Shown: in pieces, positions 25,480 through 34,197 of the stretch
How positions within the stretch are numbered: position 1 is the first letter of the stretch
Layout of the letters: each line of letters starts with the position of its first letter
Assembly (NCBI GenBank): GCA_902782145.1
Contig: CACZLZ010000020.1
Coordinates: 1-47,550, forward strand
Length of the DNA stretch: 47,550 nt
Source of the DNA: an uncultured Aeromonadales bacterium
Lineage (GTDB): Bacteria; Pseudomonadota; Gammaproteobacteria; Enterobacterales; Succinivibrionaceae
Reading direction: 5' to 3'
Notes under the pieces: model-generated
What the model was told of the DNA's origin: nothing
Databases searched by the model: none
The model's input: the letters and a program-made list of their open reading frames with translations, nothing else
Made by a program: the position numbers and the translations under genes

Positions 25480-26262
25480 ATGTTTCTGGTGGATTCCCAC
25501 TGCCATTTGGGTGATCTCAGTTTTGGCGGGAAGGAGCTGGCCTTAAAGGATGTGCTTGCCAGCGCCGCCCAGGCCGGTGTGACCCATATGCTGTGTGTGT
25601 GCACTGATCTGCCTTCCTTCCCCGGCATGTACGGGAAGATTGAGGATCTGGGGAATGTGTTCGCCTCCGTGGGGGTGCATCCCCTGAACATCGACACCGA
25701 ATGGGATGAGGGGCTGTTCCGGGAGTATGCTGCCCGGAAGAAGATTGTGGCCGTGGGGGAGATCGGGCTGGACTACCACTATGAGGAGCACAGCCGCCGC
25801 CAGCAGCAGGAGATCTTCGCCCGTCAGCTGGAGCTGGCCCTTGAACTGGATCTGCCCCTGATCATCCATTCCCGGGAGGCGCCAGAGGACACCTGGGCGG
25901 TGTTGGAGGAGTGCGATCCTGCCCGCCGTCTCCGGGGAGTGTTCCACTGCTATGCTGACGGGATTGATCATGCCCGGAAGGTCCTGGATCGGGGCTTTCA
26001 CATCTCCGTGTCCGGCATCGTCACCTTCGGACGGGCGGAGAACATCCGGGAACTGGCTGCTTTCCTGCCCCTGGATCGCCTGCTGGTGGAGACTGACAGT
26101 CCCTATCTGGCTCCGGTGCCCTTCCGGGGCAAGCCCAACCAGCCGGCCTATGTGGAGAAGGTTGCACGGGCTGTGGCTGCTGTGCGGAACACCACTTTTG
26201 AGGAGATCTGCGACGCCACTTCGGCCAACTTCCAGAGCCTGTTCAGGGTGACATTGGCCTGA
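25480..26262 (+). CDS. ycfH: TatD-family metal-dependent deoxyribonuclease (YcfH)
   Basis: The 260-residue TIM-barrel hydrolase has the metal ligands His7 and His9 in DSHCHLG, Glu in VGEIGLDYHYE, His in IIHSRE, His in FHCY and Asp in LLVETDSPYLAP. It matches YcfH/TatD length. ATG 25480 immediately follows the holB stop. TatD relatives are 3'-5' exonucleases in DNA repair; the role of YcfH is less defined. It is the last gene of the long plus-strand block. Confidence 0.94.
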   Translation: MFLVDSHCHLGDLSFGGKELALKDVLASAAQAGVTHMLCVCTDLPSFPGMYGKIEDLGNVFASVGVHPLNIDTEWDEGLFREYAARKKIVAVGEIGLDYHYEEHSRRQQQEIFARQLELALELDLPLIIHSREAPEDTWAVLEECDPARRLRGVFHCYADGIDHARKVLDRGFHISVSGIVTFGRAENIRELAAFLPLDRLLVETDSPYLAPVPFRGKPNQPAYVEKVARAVAAVRNTTFEEICDATSANFQSLFRVTLA

Positions 26263-26284
26263 TCCTCTTCCGGAGCAGGCACTG

Positions 26285-26329
26285 GCCCTGGGGTGGATCC
26301 CTGAGATCTGACCCGGGGCTGTTTTTTTT
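26285..26329 (+). terminator. Terminator of the mltG-tmk-holB-tatD unit
   Basis: GCCCTGGGGT pairs with ACCCGGGGC (one bulge, one wobble) around a loop and is followed by G and eight T (26322-26329). Confidence 0.78.
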
Positions 26330-26951
26330 GATGATCCGGATTGATGATCCGGAAGGGGCCTGGGGAGCCGGCGGAGCATCCTGAGCCGATGCTGCGGGGC
26401 ATCCTGAGCCGGAACTGTGGGAGCGTCCAGTACGGCAGGCATCTCACTCACATAAGCCCATTAACCTGTCTGTTGCGGGGAAGTTCAGCTGTTTGCGGTG
26501 TGAATAGGCCACTGCGGGGAATAGGTTGCAGCAGGGCGTTTCCCCTGGCTGCAGTCATGATCCTTTCGGAATAAGTGCATGTTCACCATCATGCAGCCGG
26601 GAAGGTGAAACAGCCCGACCATATTTGGAGAGGGGGCACCCTACCGTCAGAGGGTGGGCTCCCAGGATGCACTGATCAGGGGGGCAGGGTGACTGTCGTG
26701 GCTTTCGGGGCAGTGGGGCTGTTCCGGGCTTCCTATCTGGCTTTCTGGCGGGAGTTGTGGCTGGGGATCGGAATCCGGGGCTGGGGCACCCCGGGAGATC
26801 GGCGGCAACATTGGCAAACGCCGGTATCAGTTTGTGGCCTTACGGAACTCCGGGATTTCATCTGATCGGGGGCTGAAAGACGGTTATTTCATCTGTTTGT
26901 TTGAAAACTGTGCGGACGAACCCAGATGTGATAAATTATTTGCAAAAGATG
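26330..26951. other. Long intergenic region before tRNA-Glu
   Basis: Over 600 bases without a convincing gene. Several open frames exist but lack ribosome binding sites and protein-like composition. A nearly repeated GATGATCCGGA occurs around 26331-26351. I see no further structure. Confidence 0.5.
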
Positions 26952-26979
26952 TTGCTTCAGATCGCAGATGGTCTATAAT
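26952..26979 (+). promoter_or_regulatory. Promoter of tRNA-Glu
   Basis: TTGCTT (26952-26957), 16-base spacer, TATAAT (26974-26979), about 30 bases before the tRNA. Unlike the other promoters here it lacks the TGn extension. Confidence 0.78.
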
Positions 26980-27009
26980 AGCAAGTGTTGAGAGACCTCA
27001 AGTTCATGA

Positions 27010-27085
27010 ATTCCCATCGTCTAGAGGCCTAGGACGACACCCTCTCAAGGTGTAGACACGGGTTCGACTCCCGTTGGGAATGCCA
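27010..27085 (+). tRNA. tRNA-Glu, anticodon CUC
   Basis: It folds as a standard 76-nt tRNA with an encoded CCA. The acceptor ATTCCCA pairs with TGGGAAT, the D arm GTCTAGAGGCCTAGGAC is characteristic of tRNA-Glu, and the anticodon arm is ACACC-CTCTCAA-GGTGT. The T arm is ACGGG-TTCGACT-CCCGT. In the seven-base loop CTCTCAA the anticodon is CUC, reading GAG. Enterobacteria typically have only the UUC isoacceptor. Confidence 0.96.
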
Positions 27086-27264
27086 CTTCACTATCCTTTC
27101 TGCTTTTCCCTGTAATCTGCAAGTTTTTTGTTGCCCTTTTTCTGTTTACGGCTTTGCTGTGAACTGGTCTTTGCTGGTTCTCCTGAGCAGCCACCGCTGT
27201 TTAGACTTTCTGTCTGTGGTACATTTACTGCCTTCCGATAACACGGGAGTTCAGCCATTGAGGG

Positions 27265-28650
27265 ATGTTGCCTATGCTGACAAAGGAACTGCTGACACCT
27301 TACAGCCTGGGGCATCTGGGATTAGTAGGAGCCTATATTCAGGAAGCCGGCATCATTGAGAAAATCGATTCCCGGTTGCCCCAGGCAAGCAGCACTTCAG
27401 GACATCTTACTCATGGTCAGGTCGTGGCGCTGATGATCCTGAATGTCCTGGGGGATACCACCCGCCCCCTCCATATGGCTCATAACTTCTTTGAGGCCAA
27501 GGATGTGGCGGCGATGCTGGGAATAGAGTTCCAAAGTGCCTGGCTTAACGATGACGTCATAGACCGGACGATGGGTGATCTCTACAACTATGGGCTGACA
27601 CCGCTGCTTTCCCAGATCTCGTCAGATATCCTGCAGGATCTTGGCTGCAAGGCTGAAAGTGTGGGCGTCGACAGCATCAGTTTCCACTACCAGGGCAGTG
27701 GACAGAAATCCACGGATGACGGCTGCCAGGAAGAAGGGGAGACGGATGTGTATTGCTTTGAGCCCCATAAGATCAGTGTCATCTGCGGATCCAAGCTTGA
27801 TGCTGATCCTGAGCTGGATCAAATCATGGAGCAGATGGTGATCGACAAGGCCACCGGTATTCCGCTGTTTATGGAGCTGGAGAACGGTACATCCGGTGAC
27901 AGGAAAGCCTCTGGCCGGATGGAGCAAGTCTTTAAGAACTTCCGGAAGCAGAGCGGTGACGGTTATGCTTATCTTTCCGGAGATCCGGCGCTGTATTCCG
28001 AAGAGAACATCGTCAGTATGGAGGAGACCGGGATAAGGTTCATCACCAGAGTGGCACCCTGCAAGTCAAAAAGCACCAAGAAGTTTATTGAAGACCACCG
28101 GGATGACGAACTTGAGCCCATTGACGATGTAAACCAGGGAAAAATCTACAAGGTTGAGGACTGCGGCGTTCAGCAGATTTGGCTTCTGGTGCAAAGCAAC
28201 GCTACAAAGAAACGCAGTTTTTTCATTGTGGCCACCAATGATCTGCAGCGGGAGTGGCAACCCCAGGAACTCCTGAGTCTGTGCCAGTCACATGACAATG
28301 TGGAGCGGGGCTTCAGGTTCCTGAAGTTTCCGGATTTCCGTGCGGATCCGGTGTTCGTCTCGCAAAGCGAACGTGTTCAGACCCTGTTTATGCTCATGTC
28401 TCTGGGTCTTGCCGTGTTCAGTGCCCTGGACTGGAAACTGTGTCATGCCATGAAGGAACGAAAGGTCAAATTGAAAAACCAGGTCGGGAAGCTCACCGAC
28501 AGAATATCCATGAGGTTTGTGTTCCAGATATTTAGCCCGGTCATTACAGTCAATTTGGAAAGCGGTGAGCGGCTTGTTTATCATGTCAGCCCGGAGGCCC
28601 AGCAAATCCTGGAACTGCTGGGAGACAAATACCAGGCGATTTACGTCTAA
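27265..28650 (+). CDS. IS1634-family (IS4 group) transposase
   Basis: The 461-residue product begins with the DUF4277 region typical of this family: SLGHLGLVGAYIQEAGIIEK, then GQVVALMILNVLGDTTRPLH, ending in WLNDDVIDRTMGDLYNYGLTPL. DDE catalytic candidates are Asp in VGVDSISFHY, Asp in YLSGDPALYSEE and Glu in DNVERGFRFLK (the Y-(2)-R-(3)-E-like block). The protein looks intact but is at the short end of the family. ATG 27265 or, better spaced from GAGGG, ATG 27274 may be the start. It lies 180 bases downstream of tRNA-Glu. I did not find matching terminal inverted repeats or a target duplication, so the element ends are undefined. Confidence 0.85.
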   Translation: MLPMLTKELLTPYSLGHLGLVGAYIQEAGIIEKIDSRLPQASSTSGHLTHGQVVALMILNVLGDTTRPLHMAHNFFEAKDVAAMLGIEFQSAWLNDDVIDRTMGDLYNYGLTPLLSQISSDILQDLGCKAESVGVDSISFHYQGSGQKSTDDGCQEEGETDVYCFEPHKISVICGSKLDADPELDQIMEQMVIDKATGIPLFMELENGTSGDRKASGRMEQVFKNFRKQSGDGYAYLSGDPALYSEENIVSMEETGIRFITRVAPCKSKSTKKFIEDHRDDELEPIDDVNQGKIYKVEDCGVQQIWLLVQSNATKKRSFFIVATNDLQREWQPQELLSLCQSHDNVERGFRFLKFPDFRADPVFVSQSERVQTLFMLMSLGLAVFSALDWKLCHAMKERKVKLKNQVGKLTDRISMRFVFQIFSPVITVNLESGERLVYHVSPEAQQILELLGDKYQAIYV

Positions 28651-28762
28651 CCGATCCCAATTGTCATAAGCTTAGGGATGATCCCTGAAGGTGGACTGCT
28701 GTCAGTGCAAGTTCAGGGTATCTGCTTCATCCTGTGTCCTGGATCCTGGGTGCGCTTTCAGA

Positions 28763-28789
28763 AAGCAAAGCCCCCGTCTGGACGGGGGC
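28763..28789 (-). terminator. Terminator for the dsbB / secreted-protein pair
   Basis: On the minus strand GCCCCCG and CGGGGGC form a stem and are followed by TTTGCTTTC. It lies about 70 bases past the stop at 28861. Confidence 0.7.
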
Positions 28790-28860
28790 ATTGATCTTAA
28801 GGCTGCAGGGCTGGACTCCTGAACGATCCTGCGCCGTTCTTCTGTTATTTCTTTGCTATC

Positions 28861-29328
28861 TTACTTTCCGGCAGCGTCCGGGGCAGGCTGCGGTTCACTG
28901 GTGCCTTCCTGCTGGATGGCGGACATGTCCGGCATGAAGTTCTTTAGGAAGATCTGAAACTCCTGATCGCTGACATGGCTGTTGGTCTGGAACACCGCCA
29001 GTTTGTCGCCGGTGGCGATAATGCCCAGATCCACAATTACCGCATTGATCACGCAGGTCTCCGCTGAGGAGATCACCTTGTCCCCCTTGACCGGGGAATC
29101 ACAGTGGAGATCCTTCAGGATCTTCTTCATGGCCACCTGGGCATCATCATGGTTCTCGTTTTTGAGGATGGACACCGCAATGAATGCGGAGGTCTCCTTG
29201 TTGACAAAAAGCTTTGTGCTGGGGGCCTTGGTGGGCACTTCCTCATAGTACGGCGGCAGTTCAAAGGCTCCTGCGGCGGTGAATGCTGTCAGGGCAAAGG
29301 CTGACAGCAGGGCGGTCATTTTGTTCAT
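28861..29328 (-). CDS. Small secreted protein with two cysteines (155 aa)
   Basis: ATG 29328 opens a clear signal peptide (MNKMTALLSAFALTAFTAAG, cleavage near AFA/AGA-FEL). The mature part is about 135 residues, with two cysteines (in LHCDSPV and ETCVINA) and a Pro/Ala/Glu-rich end. No family is recognised. It lies 78 bases downstream of dsbB on the same strand with no terminator between, so the two are probably co-transcribed. With exactly two cysteines in the mature chain it may be a disulfide-containing envelope protein; a specific link to DsbB is inference. Confidence 0.72.
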   Translation of the reverse strand: MNKMTALLSAFALTAFTAAGAFELPPYYEEVPTKAPSTKLFVNKETSAFIAVSILKNENHDDAQVAMKKILKDLHCDSPVKGDKVISSAETCVINAVIVDLGIIATGDKLAVFQTNSHVSDQEFQIFLKNFMPDMSAIQQEGTSEPQPAPDAAGK

Positions 29329-29406
29329 TTTTCTGCTCTTTTCAGTAACTTCAGTCAGTAGATCCGGAAGATCCGGCAGTCGGCATGGTGAATGCCGGGA
29401 AAGTCC

Positions 29407-29946
29407 TCAGGATCTTCTCTTCTTTAGGAAGAAAAAGAAGTGGATCGCCAGGGAAACGGCTATGGCGGTCAGGTAGCCAATGAAGATGGCCCGGACCCAC
29501 CAGGGCATGGAGAAACCGGCCAGGGACCAGGGAATGTCACCGCAGGTGCCGGTGGGATTGAAGAAGGAGGGGATCCACTGATCCAGGGGGAACCAGAAGC
29601 GCCCGGCGCTGATGGTGGCGTTGCACTGGGCAAAGATGTTGGTTTCCGCCTCCACATGCTCCTGGGAGATCTGCAGACTCATCACGGCGGCCCAGATCCA
29701 GGCGGGGATCCCCAGGTATTTCAGGTACAGGGGCTTGATGATCACCACCAGGCCGATGATGAGGATAGCTGCAAAGCCGGCCCGCTCATAGACGCACATC
29801 TCGCAGGGCTTCAGATCCATTACGTACTGGAACCAGTAGCCGCAGAACTCAAAGCCCAGGGATATTAGGATCACGCACAGCCAGTAAAGCCGGGTGTTCA
29901 GAAGGTTTTCCAGAAAGTTTCTGATGAATGCGGTTATTGTGCTCAT
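29407..29946 (-). CDS. dsbB: Disulfide bond formation protein B
   Basis: DsbB reoxidises periplasmic DsbA and passes electrons to quinones. The 179-residue product has four hydrophobic segments, the first redox pair Cys48-x-x-Cys51 in LKPCEMCVYERAG, and the second pair Cys108 and Cys135 in the second periplasmic loop. FPLDQWIPSFF and the MPWWV block before the last helix match E. coli DsbB. GTGAGGAGCA precedes ATG 29946. The C-terminus ends in a short Lys/Arg-rich cytoplasmic tail. No dsbA is in the window. Confidence 0.93.
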   Translation of the reverse strand: MSTITAFIRNFLENLLNTRLYWLCVILISLGFEFCGYWFQYVMDLKPCEMCVYERAGFAAILIIGLVVIIKPLYLKYLGIPAWIWAAVMSLQISQEHVEAETNIFAQCNATISAGRFWFPLDQWIPSFFNPTGTCGDIPWSLAGFSMPWWVRAIFIGYLTAIAVSLAIHFFFFLKKRRS

Positions 29947-30266
29947 TGCTCCTCACTTCTCGGGCATGGGGCGTCTGCCGGCCGGGGATCCGGAGATGCA
30001 TCCTGTTCAGGGCAGATCCGGGAGTCCGGCTCGCTTTCAGGTTCCGGCTCTGCTCCCGCTCCCGCGCTCCCGGGATCGGCTGATGAAGATCTGGCTTCAG
30101 ATCCTGTACTGCTGTGAGTGAGTACGCTCCGGCACCGGGGCAATTGTATCATGGGGCTGATCCGGCGCACTGTTCCTTCGCCGGAAATTGAAGGGTCGGT
30201 CAGCATTTTCCACCGGGGAAGATCGGAGGCCGGAGCCGGATCCGGATCTCGGGGCAGATAGCATCC
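29947..30266. other. Intergenic region between nhaB and dsbB
   Basis: It holds the dsbB promoter candidate and, at its right edge, the nhaB terminator. No other structure or gene is supported. Confidence 0.5.
30143..30151 (-). promoter_or_regulatory. Extended -10 promoter for dsbB
   Basis: The minus strand reads TGATACAAT (TGn plus TACAAT), about 195 bases before the dsbB start. There is no clear -35. Confidence 0.45.
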
Positions 30267-30296
30267 AAAAAAAAGAGCCCGCAGATGGCTGCGGGC
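30267..30296 (-). terminator. Rho-independent terminator of nhaB
   Basis: On the minus strand GCCCGCAG, loop CCAT, CTGCGGGC, then TCTTTTTTTT. Confidence 0.92.
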
Positions 30297-30346
30297 CGTA
30301 TGGCGGGGATGTCAGTCAGAGAATTCCCCGGGGTGCTGTGCCGGGA

Positions 30347-31924
30347 TCAGTGGACCGATCCTGCGGCGGCTGCCGCATGATGGGTGATCCAACCCTGGGA
30401 GTACAGCCAGTCGGTGGCGTCCGGCACCAGCCACACCACGCAGACAGCGCTGACAATGCAGAGCATGATGGTGTAGGGCAGGGCCATCCACATCATCCTG
30501 GTATAGGAGAGCCGGATCAGGGGGGCCAGACCGGAGGTCAGCAGGAACAGGAAGGCAGCTTGGCCGTTGGGGGTGGCCACTGACGGCAGATTGGTGCCGG
30601 CGTTGATGGCGATGGCCAGCATGTCAAAGTGATCCCGGTCGATGAGATTGTTGGTCAGGGCAGTGTAGGTCTCGTTGATGTAGAGGGATCCCACAAACAC
30701 ATTGTCGCTGACTGAGGACAGCAGACCGTTGGCGCCGAAGAGCATGGCGGTCCTGACATTGGCGTCCTGGAAGCTGAACACCCAGTCGATGATGGGGGCG
30801 AACAGTTTCTGATCGGCGATGACGCCGATGATGGAGAAGAACACGCACAGCAGGGCGCAGAAGGGCAGGGACTCGGTGAAGGCCTTGCCGATCTTGCTTT
30901 CGGAGATGACGCCGCAGAAGGAGGTGGACAGGATGATGACAGTCAGGCCGATGATGCCCACTGCAGCCAGGTGCCAGGCCAGGCCTACGATCAGCCACAG
31001 GCAGCACAGTGCCTGGACCACCAGTTTGGCAATGTCTCCGTCCTTGAGCTTGGCATTCTGCTCATCCACGATCTTCTTCAGGTGCTGGCGCACGGCGTCA
31101 GGCATGTCGGTGCCATAGCCGAAGAGTTTGAACTTCTCGGTGACCAGGCAGGTGCAGATGCCGATGAGCAGGCAGGGGATGGACACGGGCATCATGCGCA
31201 TGAAGAACTCGCCGAAGTGCCAGCCGGCCTTGGCGCCAATGATCAGGTTCTGGGGCTCGCCCACGATGGTGCACACGCCGCCCAGAGCGGTGCCCACGGC
31301 GGCATGCATCAGGATGGATCTGAGATAGGCGCGGAACCGGTTGAGATCAGCGCGGCTGGGCTCATACACCTCCGAGTCGTCGGGGCTGTTGGTGTCTGTC
31401 TGGGAGATGACCTTGTGGTAGATGCGGTAGAAGCCGGAGCAGATGGCTATGAACACTGCCAGCACGGTCAGGGCGTCCAGGAAGGCCGACAGGAAGGCGC
31501 CGGATATGCAGAAGATCAGTGAGCACAGGAGCTTGGATCTGACGCCGATGATCACCTTGGAGAAGACATAGAGCAGCAGATCCCGGACAAAGTGGATGCC
31601 GGCCACCATGAACATGAGCAGCAGCAGCACCTCCATGTTCTCGCTGATCTCGTGGAACACATGACCGGGGGTGGTCATGCCCACGGCCACAGCCTCCAGG
31701 GCCAGAAGGCCTCCGGGCTGCAGGGGATAGCATGTCAGGGACATGGCCAGGGTGAATATGAACTCTAGAATGAGCATCCATCCGGCGACAAAGGGACTGA
31801 TGGAAAATACTATGGGATTGGATATCAGAAACAGCACTATCAGCAGTTTGTACCAAGTCGGAGCATTTCCCAGGAAATTTTGACAGAACGACGTGGCAAA
31901 ATTCCGTGAAATTACTAATGTCAT
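30347..31924 (-). CDS. nhaB: Na+/H+ antiporter NhaB
   Basis: NhaB is an inner-membrane antiporter that expels Na+ in exchange for protons. The 525-residue product (E. coli 513) matches through [46 protein letters not shown] and [43 protein letters not shown] and [20 protein letters not shown] complete the core. It has about ten or more membrane segments. ATG 31924 gives the family start; an 81-residue upstream extension from 32167 is non-homologous and includes the leader, so it is rejected. The gene has its own promoter and terminator. Confidence 0.96.
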   Translation of the reverse strand: MTLVISRNFATSFCQNFLGNAPTWYKLLIVLFLISNPIVFSISPFVAGWMLILEFIFTLAMSLTCYPLQPGGLLALEAVAVGMTTPGHVFHEISENMEVLLLLMFMVAGIHFVRDLLLYVFSKVIIGVRSKLLCSLIFCISGAFLSAFLDALTVLAVFIAICSGFYRIYHKVISQTDTNSPDDSEVYEPSRADLNRFRAYLRSILMHAAVGTALGGVCTIVGEPQNLIIGAKAGWHFGEFFMRMMPVSIPCLLIGICTCLVTEKFKLFGYGTDMPDAVRQHLKKIVDEQNAKLKDGDIAKLVVQALCCLWLIVGLAWHLAAVGIIGLTVIILSTSFCGVISESKIGKAFTESLPFCALLCVFFSIIGVIADQKLFAPIIDWVFSFQDANVRTAMLFGANGLLSSVSDNVFVGSLYINETYTALTNNLIDRDHFDMLAIAINAGTNLPSVATPNGQAAFLFLLTSGLAPLIRLSYTRMMWMALPYTIMLCIVSAVCVVWLVPDATDWLYSQGWITHHAAAAAGSVH

Positions 31925-32083
31925 AAAATCTGCTCTTTTTGAGGTGAATACACCGGACAGACACCCGGCCGCAGAAAAAAAAACACACCCCCCGCGATGA
32001 GGATTTCCTCCGGGCGGCAGATCTGCTTTTCCTGCATCCGCGGTCTGAGGCGCCGTGCCGGACCGGTTCAGAAAAACAGAGTC

Positions 32084-32112
32084 ATTATATAACAGGACCT
32101 GATTTCTGAAAA
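32084..32112 (-). promoter_or_regulatory. Promoter for nhaB
   Basis: On the minus strand TTTTCA, a 17-base spacer and TATAAT (32089-32084), in a TATATAAT context. The leader is about 150 bases. Confidence 0.55.
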
Positions 32113-32219
32113 AACGGCACATGGAAAGGGTATGATCTGTGCGGAAAAAAATGATGATCCGGCGCACCGGGATCTGCCGGATCCGGCCAGCGATCCTGCC
32201 ATGCCCGCCTTCCGGGTGA

Positions 32220-32228
32220 TGGTATAAT
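32220..32228 (+). promoter_or_regulatory. Extended -10 promoter for the TonB-like gene
   Basis: TGGTATAAT is a perfect extended -10 with a consensus hexamer at 32223-32228. The -35 region is weak. It implies a leader of about 125 bases. Confidence 0.65.
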
Positions 32229-32359
32229 GCTCCAGTCCCGGCGGCTTAAGCCACCCCTGCAGGCGGCGCTCCGGGCAAGACTTCCGGGGATCCTAAACGG
32301 AGAACGCTGTCCTCATCCGGTTTTCCGGGGATCCGGCTCCTTTCCACCTGCTGCTGTCC

Positions 32360-33574
32360 ATGTACCTTTCCCCCAGTCTGCGCCTTCTGTACCTTGTGCT
32401 CACCGTCCTGCTGCATCTGCTGCTGGCCGGGGCTCTGCTGCTGCCTGCCGGACAGCCGGTGTCCGAAGCATCTGATGCGGTGATCGGCGCCAGAGCCGGG
32501 AGTACCCGGGGGACGGCGGGGGATGCACCGCTGGCCTTCACCCTGGCAGGTGGATCCTTCTCTGTGTCCATGGGATCCGGGAAAACCTCACCGGTGCCGG
32601 GGAGTGCCTCCGGATCTCCGGAGCCGGGAAGCATCCCGGCCGTGCCTGCCTCCGGAACTGTCTCAGCCTTGGACTCTGCGCCCTCCTCAGCCTCTGCGTC
32701 CGTCTTTGTTGCTGCGTCCAATCCCGATCCAGGAGAGGCCTCTCCGGAGCATCCGGAGACGACGGTGTCCAACGATCCCGGCTCTGCACCTGCTACTGTC
32801 TTGCCACCTTCTGGGATCACCCCATCTGCTTCCGGAGCGGCCCGCCTTCCAGTAGCGGAGCATGGCACCGGGGATGAGGGGGCGGAGCCCAGCCCACCTG
32901 CAAGCCGTACCGCACTTCCGGAGCCCAGTTCCACTCTCCGTAGCCGTAGCGGGAAGGCGGACGGAACCCCGTCGTCCCGGAACGCAGTGCCGGCCTCACA
33001 GTCTTCTCGGAACAGTGCTACGGTTCCTCCTCCTTCCCGGAGCAACGCTCCTGTTTCCTCCCCGGCTGTCAGATCCGGCTCCCGTCACGTGCCGGCTCCC
33101 CCGGAGTCTAAGGAACGGTCTGCCCCCCGGCGTCCGGCAGCAGGCTCCGGCATGGCGCTGGGAGGACCCGGCGGAAACTCCGCCTCCCGGCGCAGTGCCT
33201 CCTCGGGAGGCGGGGAACCCGCCGGATCGGGCGGCTCCCAGACTGGCGCATCCGGTGATGGTGCTCCGGGTACTGGATCTCCAGGCAGCACCGGGGTCTT
33301 GGATCTCACCGCGGTGCGGATCCTCTCCCGGCCCCGGCTGGAATATCCTCCCCGGGCCCGGAGGTTCGGTCATGAGGGCAGGGTGACCCTGATCCTCCAG
33401 GTGGGTCCCCGGGGGCATGTGTCCGGCGTTGCCCTGGAGTCCTCCTCCGGTCACGGGGAACTGGACAGTTCTGCCGCCGCCTATGCCGCCCGGTTCACCT
33501 TTGCTCCCCGGATCTCCCAGGGATCCCCGGTGCCTTTCAGAGTGCGCCTGCCGGTGCTTTACCGGCTTAGGTGA
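32360..33574 (+). CDS. TonB-like energy-transducer protein with long low-complexity linker
   Basis: ATG 32360 begins MYLSPSLRLLYLVLTVLLHL, a single N-terminal membrane helix. Residues about 35-310 are a Ser/Pro/Gly/Ala-rich linker of the kind that spans the periplasm. The last 90 residues (LDLTAVRILSRPRLEYPPRA, GHEGRVTLILQVGPRGHVSG, FRVRLPVLYRLR) form a TonB C-terminal domain, with the YPPRA and G-x-V-x-L hallmarks. TonB proteins transmit proton-motive force from ExbB-ExbD to outer-membrane receptors. No exbB, exbD or receptor gene lies nearby, and the usual Pro-Glu/Pro-Lys linker is absent, so it may be a TonB paralogue with a specialised partner. Confidence 0.78.
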   Translation: MYLSPSLRLLYLVLTVLLHLLLAGALLLPAGQPVSEASDAVIGARAGSTRGTAGDAPLAFTLAGGSFSVSMGSGKTSPVPGSASGSPEPGSIPAVPASGTVSALDSAPSSASASVFVAASNPDPGEASPEHPETTVSNDPGSAPATVLPPSGITPSASGAARLPVAEHGTGDEGAEPSPPASRTALPEPSSTLRSRSGKADGTPSSRNAVPASQSSRNSATVPPPSRSNAPVSSPAVRSGSRHVPAPPESKERSAPRRPAAGSGMALGGPGGNSASRRSASSGGGEPAGSGGSQTGASGDGAPGTGSPGSTGVLDLTAVRILSRPRLEYPPRARRFGHEGRVTLILQVGPRGHVSGVALESSSGHGELDSSAAAYAARFTFAPRISQGSPVPFRVRLPVLYRLR

Positions 33575-33600
33575 GGATGGTGCGCCGGGATCCGGGAAAC

Positions 33601-33629
33601 GTGACAGGGCGGGGGATCCCGATTAGAAT
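33601..33629 (+). promoter_or_regulatory. Promoter for the repeat protein gene
   Basis: GTGACA (33601-33606), 17-base spacer, TAGAAT (33624-33629). The leader of about 95 bases includes a CGGGGC/GCCCCG hairpin at about 33696-33712. Confidence 0.6.
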
Positions 33630-33729
33630 GTGATCCTGCAAGGGCGCCTTACGGTGTCTGGGAAGTCCGGAGGAGACCTCCGGGGGACGGGGCATGGCGC
33701 CCCGCCGGGTTTGTTCAGGAGATTAGTCT

Positions 33730-34146
33730 ATGAAGTCCTTGAAGTCCTTTCTGTGCGGCGTTCTGGTTTTGGCCGCCGCCCTGATGTCCGCCGATGTTTT
33801 CGCTGGCACGGTCACCATGCGTGACTCCAGCGGCAATTCCGTGGGCTCTGCCACCTCCAGCGGCAGCCGCACCACCTTCCGGGACCGGGCAGGGAATGTC
33901 ACCGGCACCGCGGAGAAGAGCGGCAGCCGCACCACCTTCCGGGACAGCGCCGGCAATGTCACCGGCACCGCTGAGGTCAGCGGCAACAAGATCACCTTCC
34001 GCAACCGTTCCGGCAATGTCACCGGCTACGGCGAGATCAGCGGCTCCACGGTGACCTACCGGGACTCCGCCGGCAACCGCATCGGCAGTTCTGAATACAG
34101 CAGCGACAATATCATCTTCCGGGACGCCGCCGGCAACCGCTGGTGA
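33730..34146 (+). CDS. Secreted protein made of 20-residue tandem repeats (138 aa)
   Basis: CAGGAGATTAGTCT precedes ATG 33730. Residues 1-25 are a Sec signal peptide ending ADVFA. The whole mature chain (26-138) is five and a half copies of a 20-residue unit with consensus SRTTFRDxAGNVTGTAExSG. Each unit alternates a polar beta strand with a GN turn, suggesting a beta-roll or solenoid. There is no cysteine and no anchor. The family is not recognised; short repeats with R-D-x-x-G-N recall sugar-binding or Rhs-like beta repeats only loosely. It is transcribed alone from 33601. Confidence 0.78.
   Translation: MKSLKSFLCGVLVLAAALMSADVFAGTVTMRDSSGNSVGSATSSGSRTTFRDRAGNVTGTAEKSGSRTTFRDSAGNVTGTAEVSGNKITFRNRSGNVTGYGEISGSTVTYRDSAGNRIGSSEYSSDNIIFRDAAGNRW
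33805..34143 (+). repeat. 60-bp tandem coding repeat
   Basis: Five full units and one partial of 60 bases, in phase with the reading frame. Units 2 and 3 share AGCGGCAGCCGCACCACCTT at exactly 60-base spacing (33859 and 33919), and GGCAATGTCACCGGC recurs in units 2-4. Recent duplication at DNA level is evident. Confidence 0.85.
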
Positions 34147-34197
34147 GATCCCGCCTCTGACATGACACCTCACCGGTCGGCCGGATCCCCCCGCGGT

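Larger units (their letters stand above)
31925..32359. other. Divergent region between nhaB and the TonB-like gene
   Basis: It contains the minus-strand nhaB promoter (about 32084) and the plus-strand promoter at 32220-32228. An A-run lies at 31975-31983. No gene is supported. Confidence 0.5.

Noticed and set aside
24615-25697. Minus-strand 360-codon frame opposite holB and tatD
   Set aside because: It spans two conserved plus-strand genes and their junction; it is a mirror of codon bias with no start signal.
26341-26865. Short plus-strand frames between tatD and tRNA-Glu
   Set aside because: No start signals, no protein-like pattern, and they lie between a terminator and the tRNA promoter.
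31925-32167. 81-residue N-terminal extension of NhaB
   Set aside because: The extension is unlike any NhaB, covers the leader and promoter-like TATAAT, and lacks a ribosome binding site.
33805-34143. 60-bp tandem repeat as a CRISPR-like array
   Set aside because: The repeats are directly contiguous, in phase with a signal-peptide-bearing frame, and have no unique spacers.
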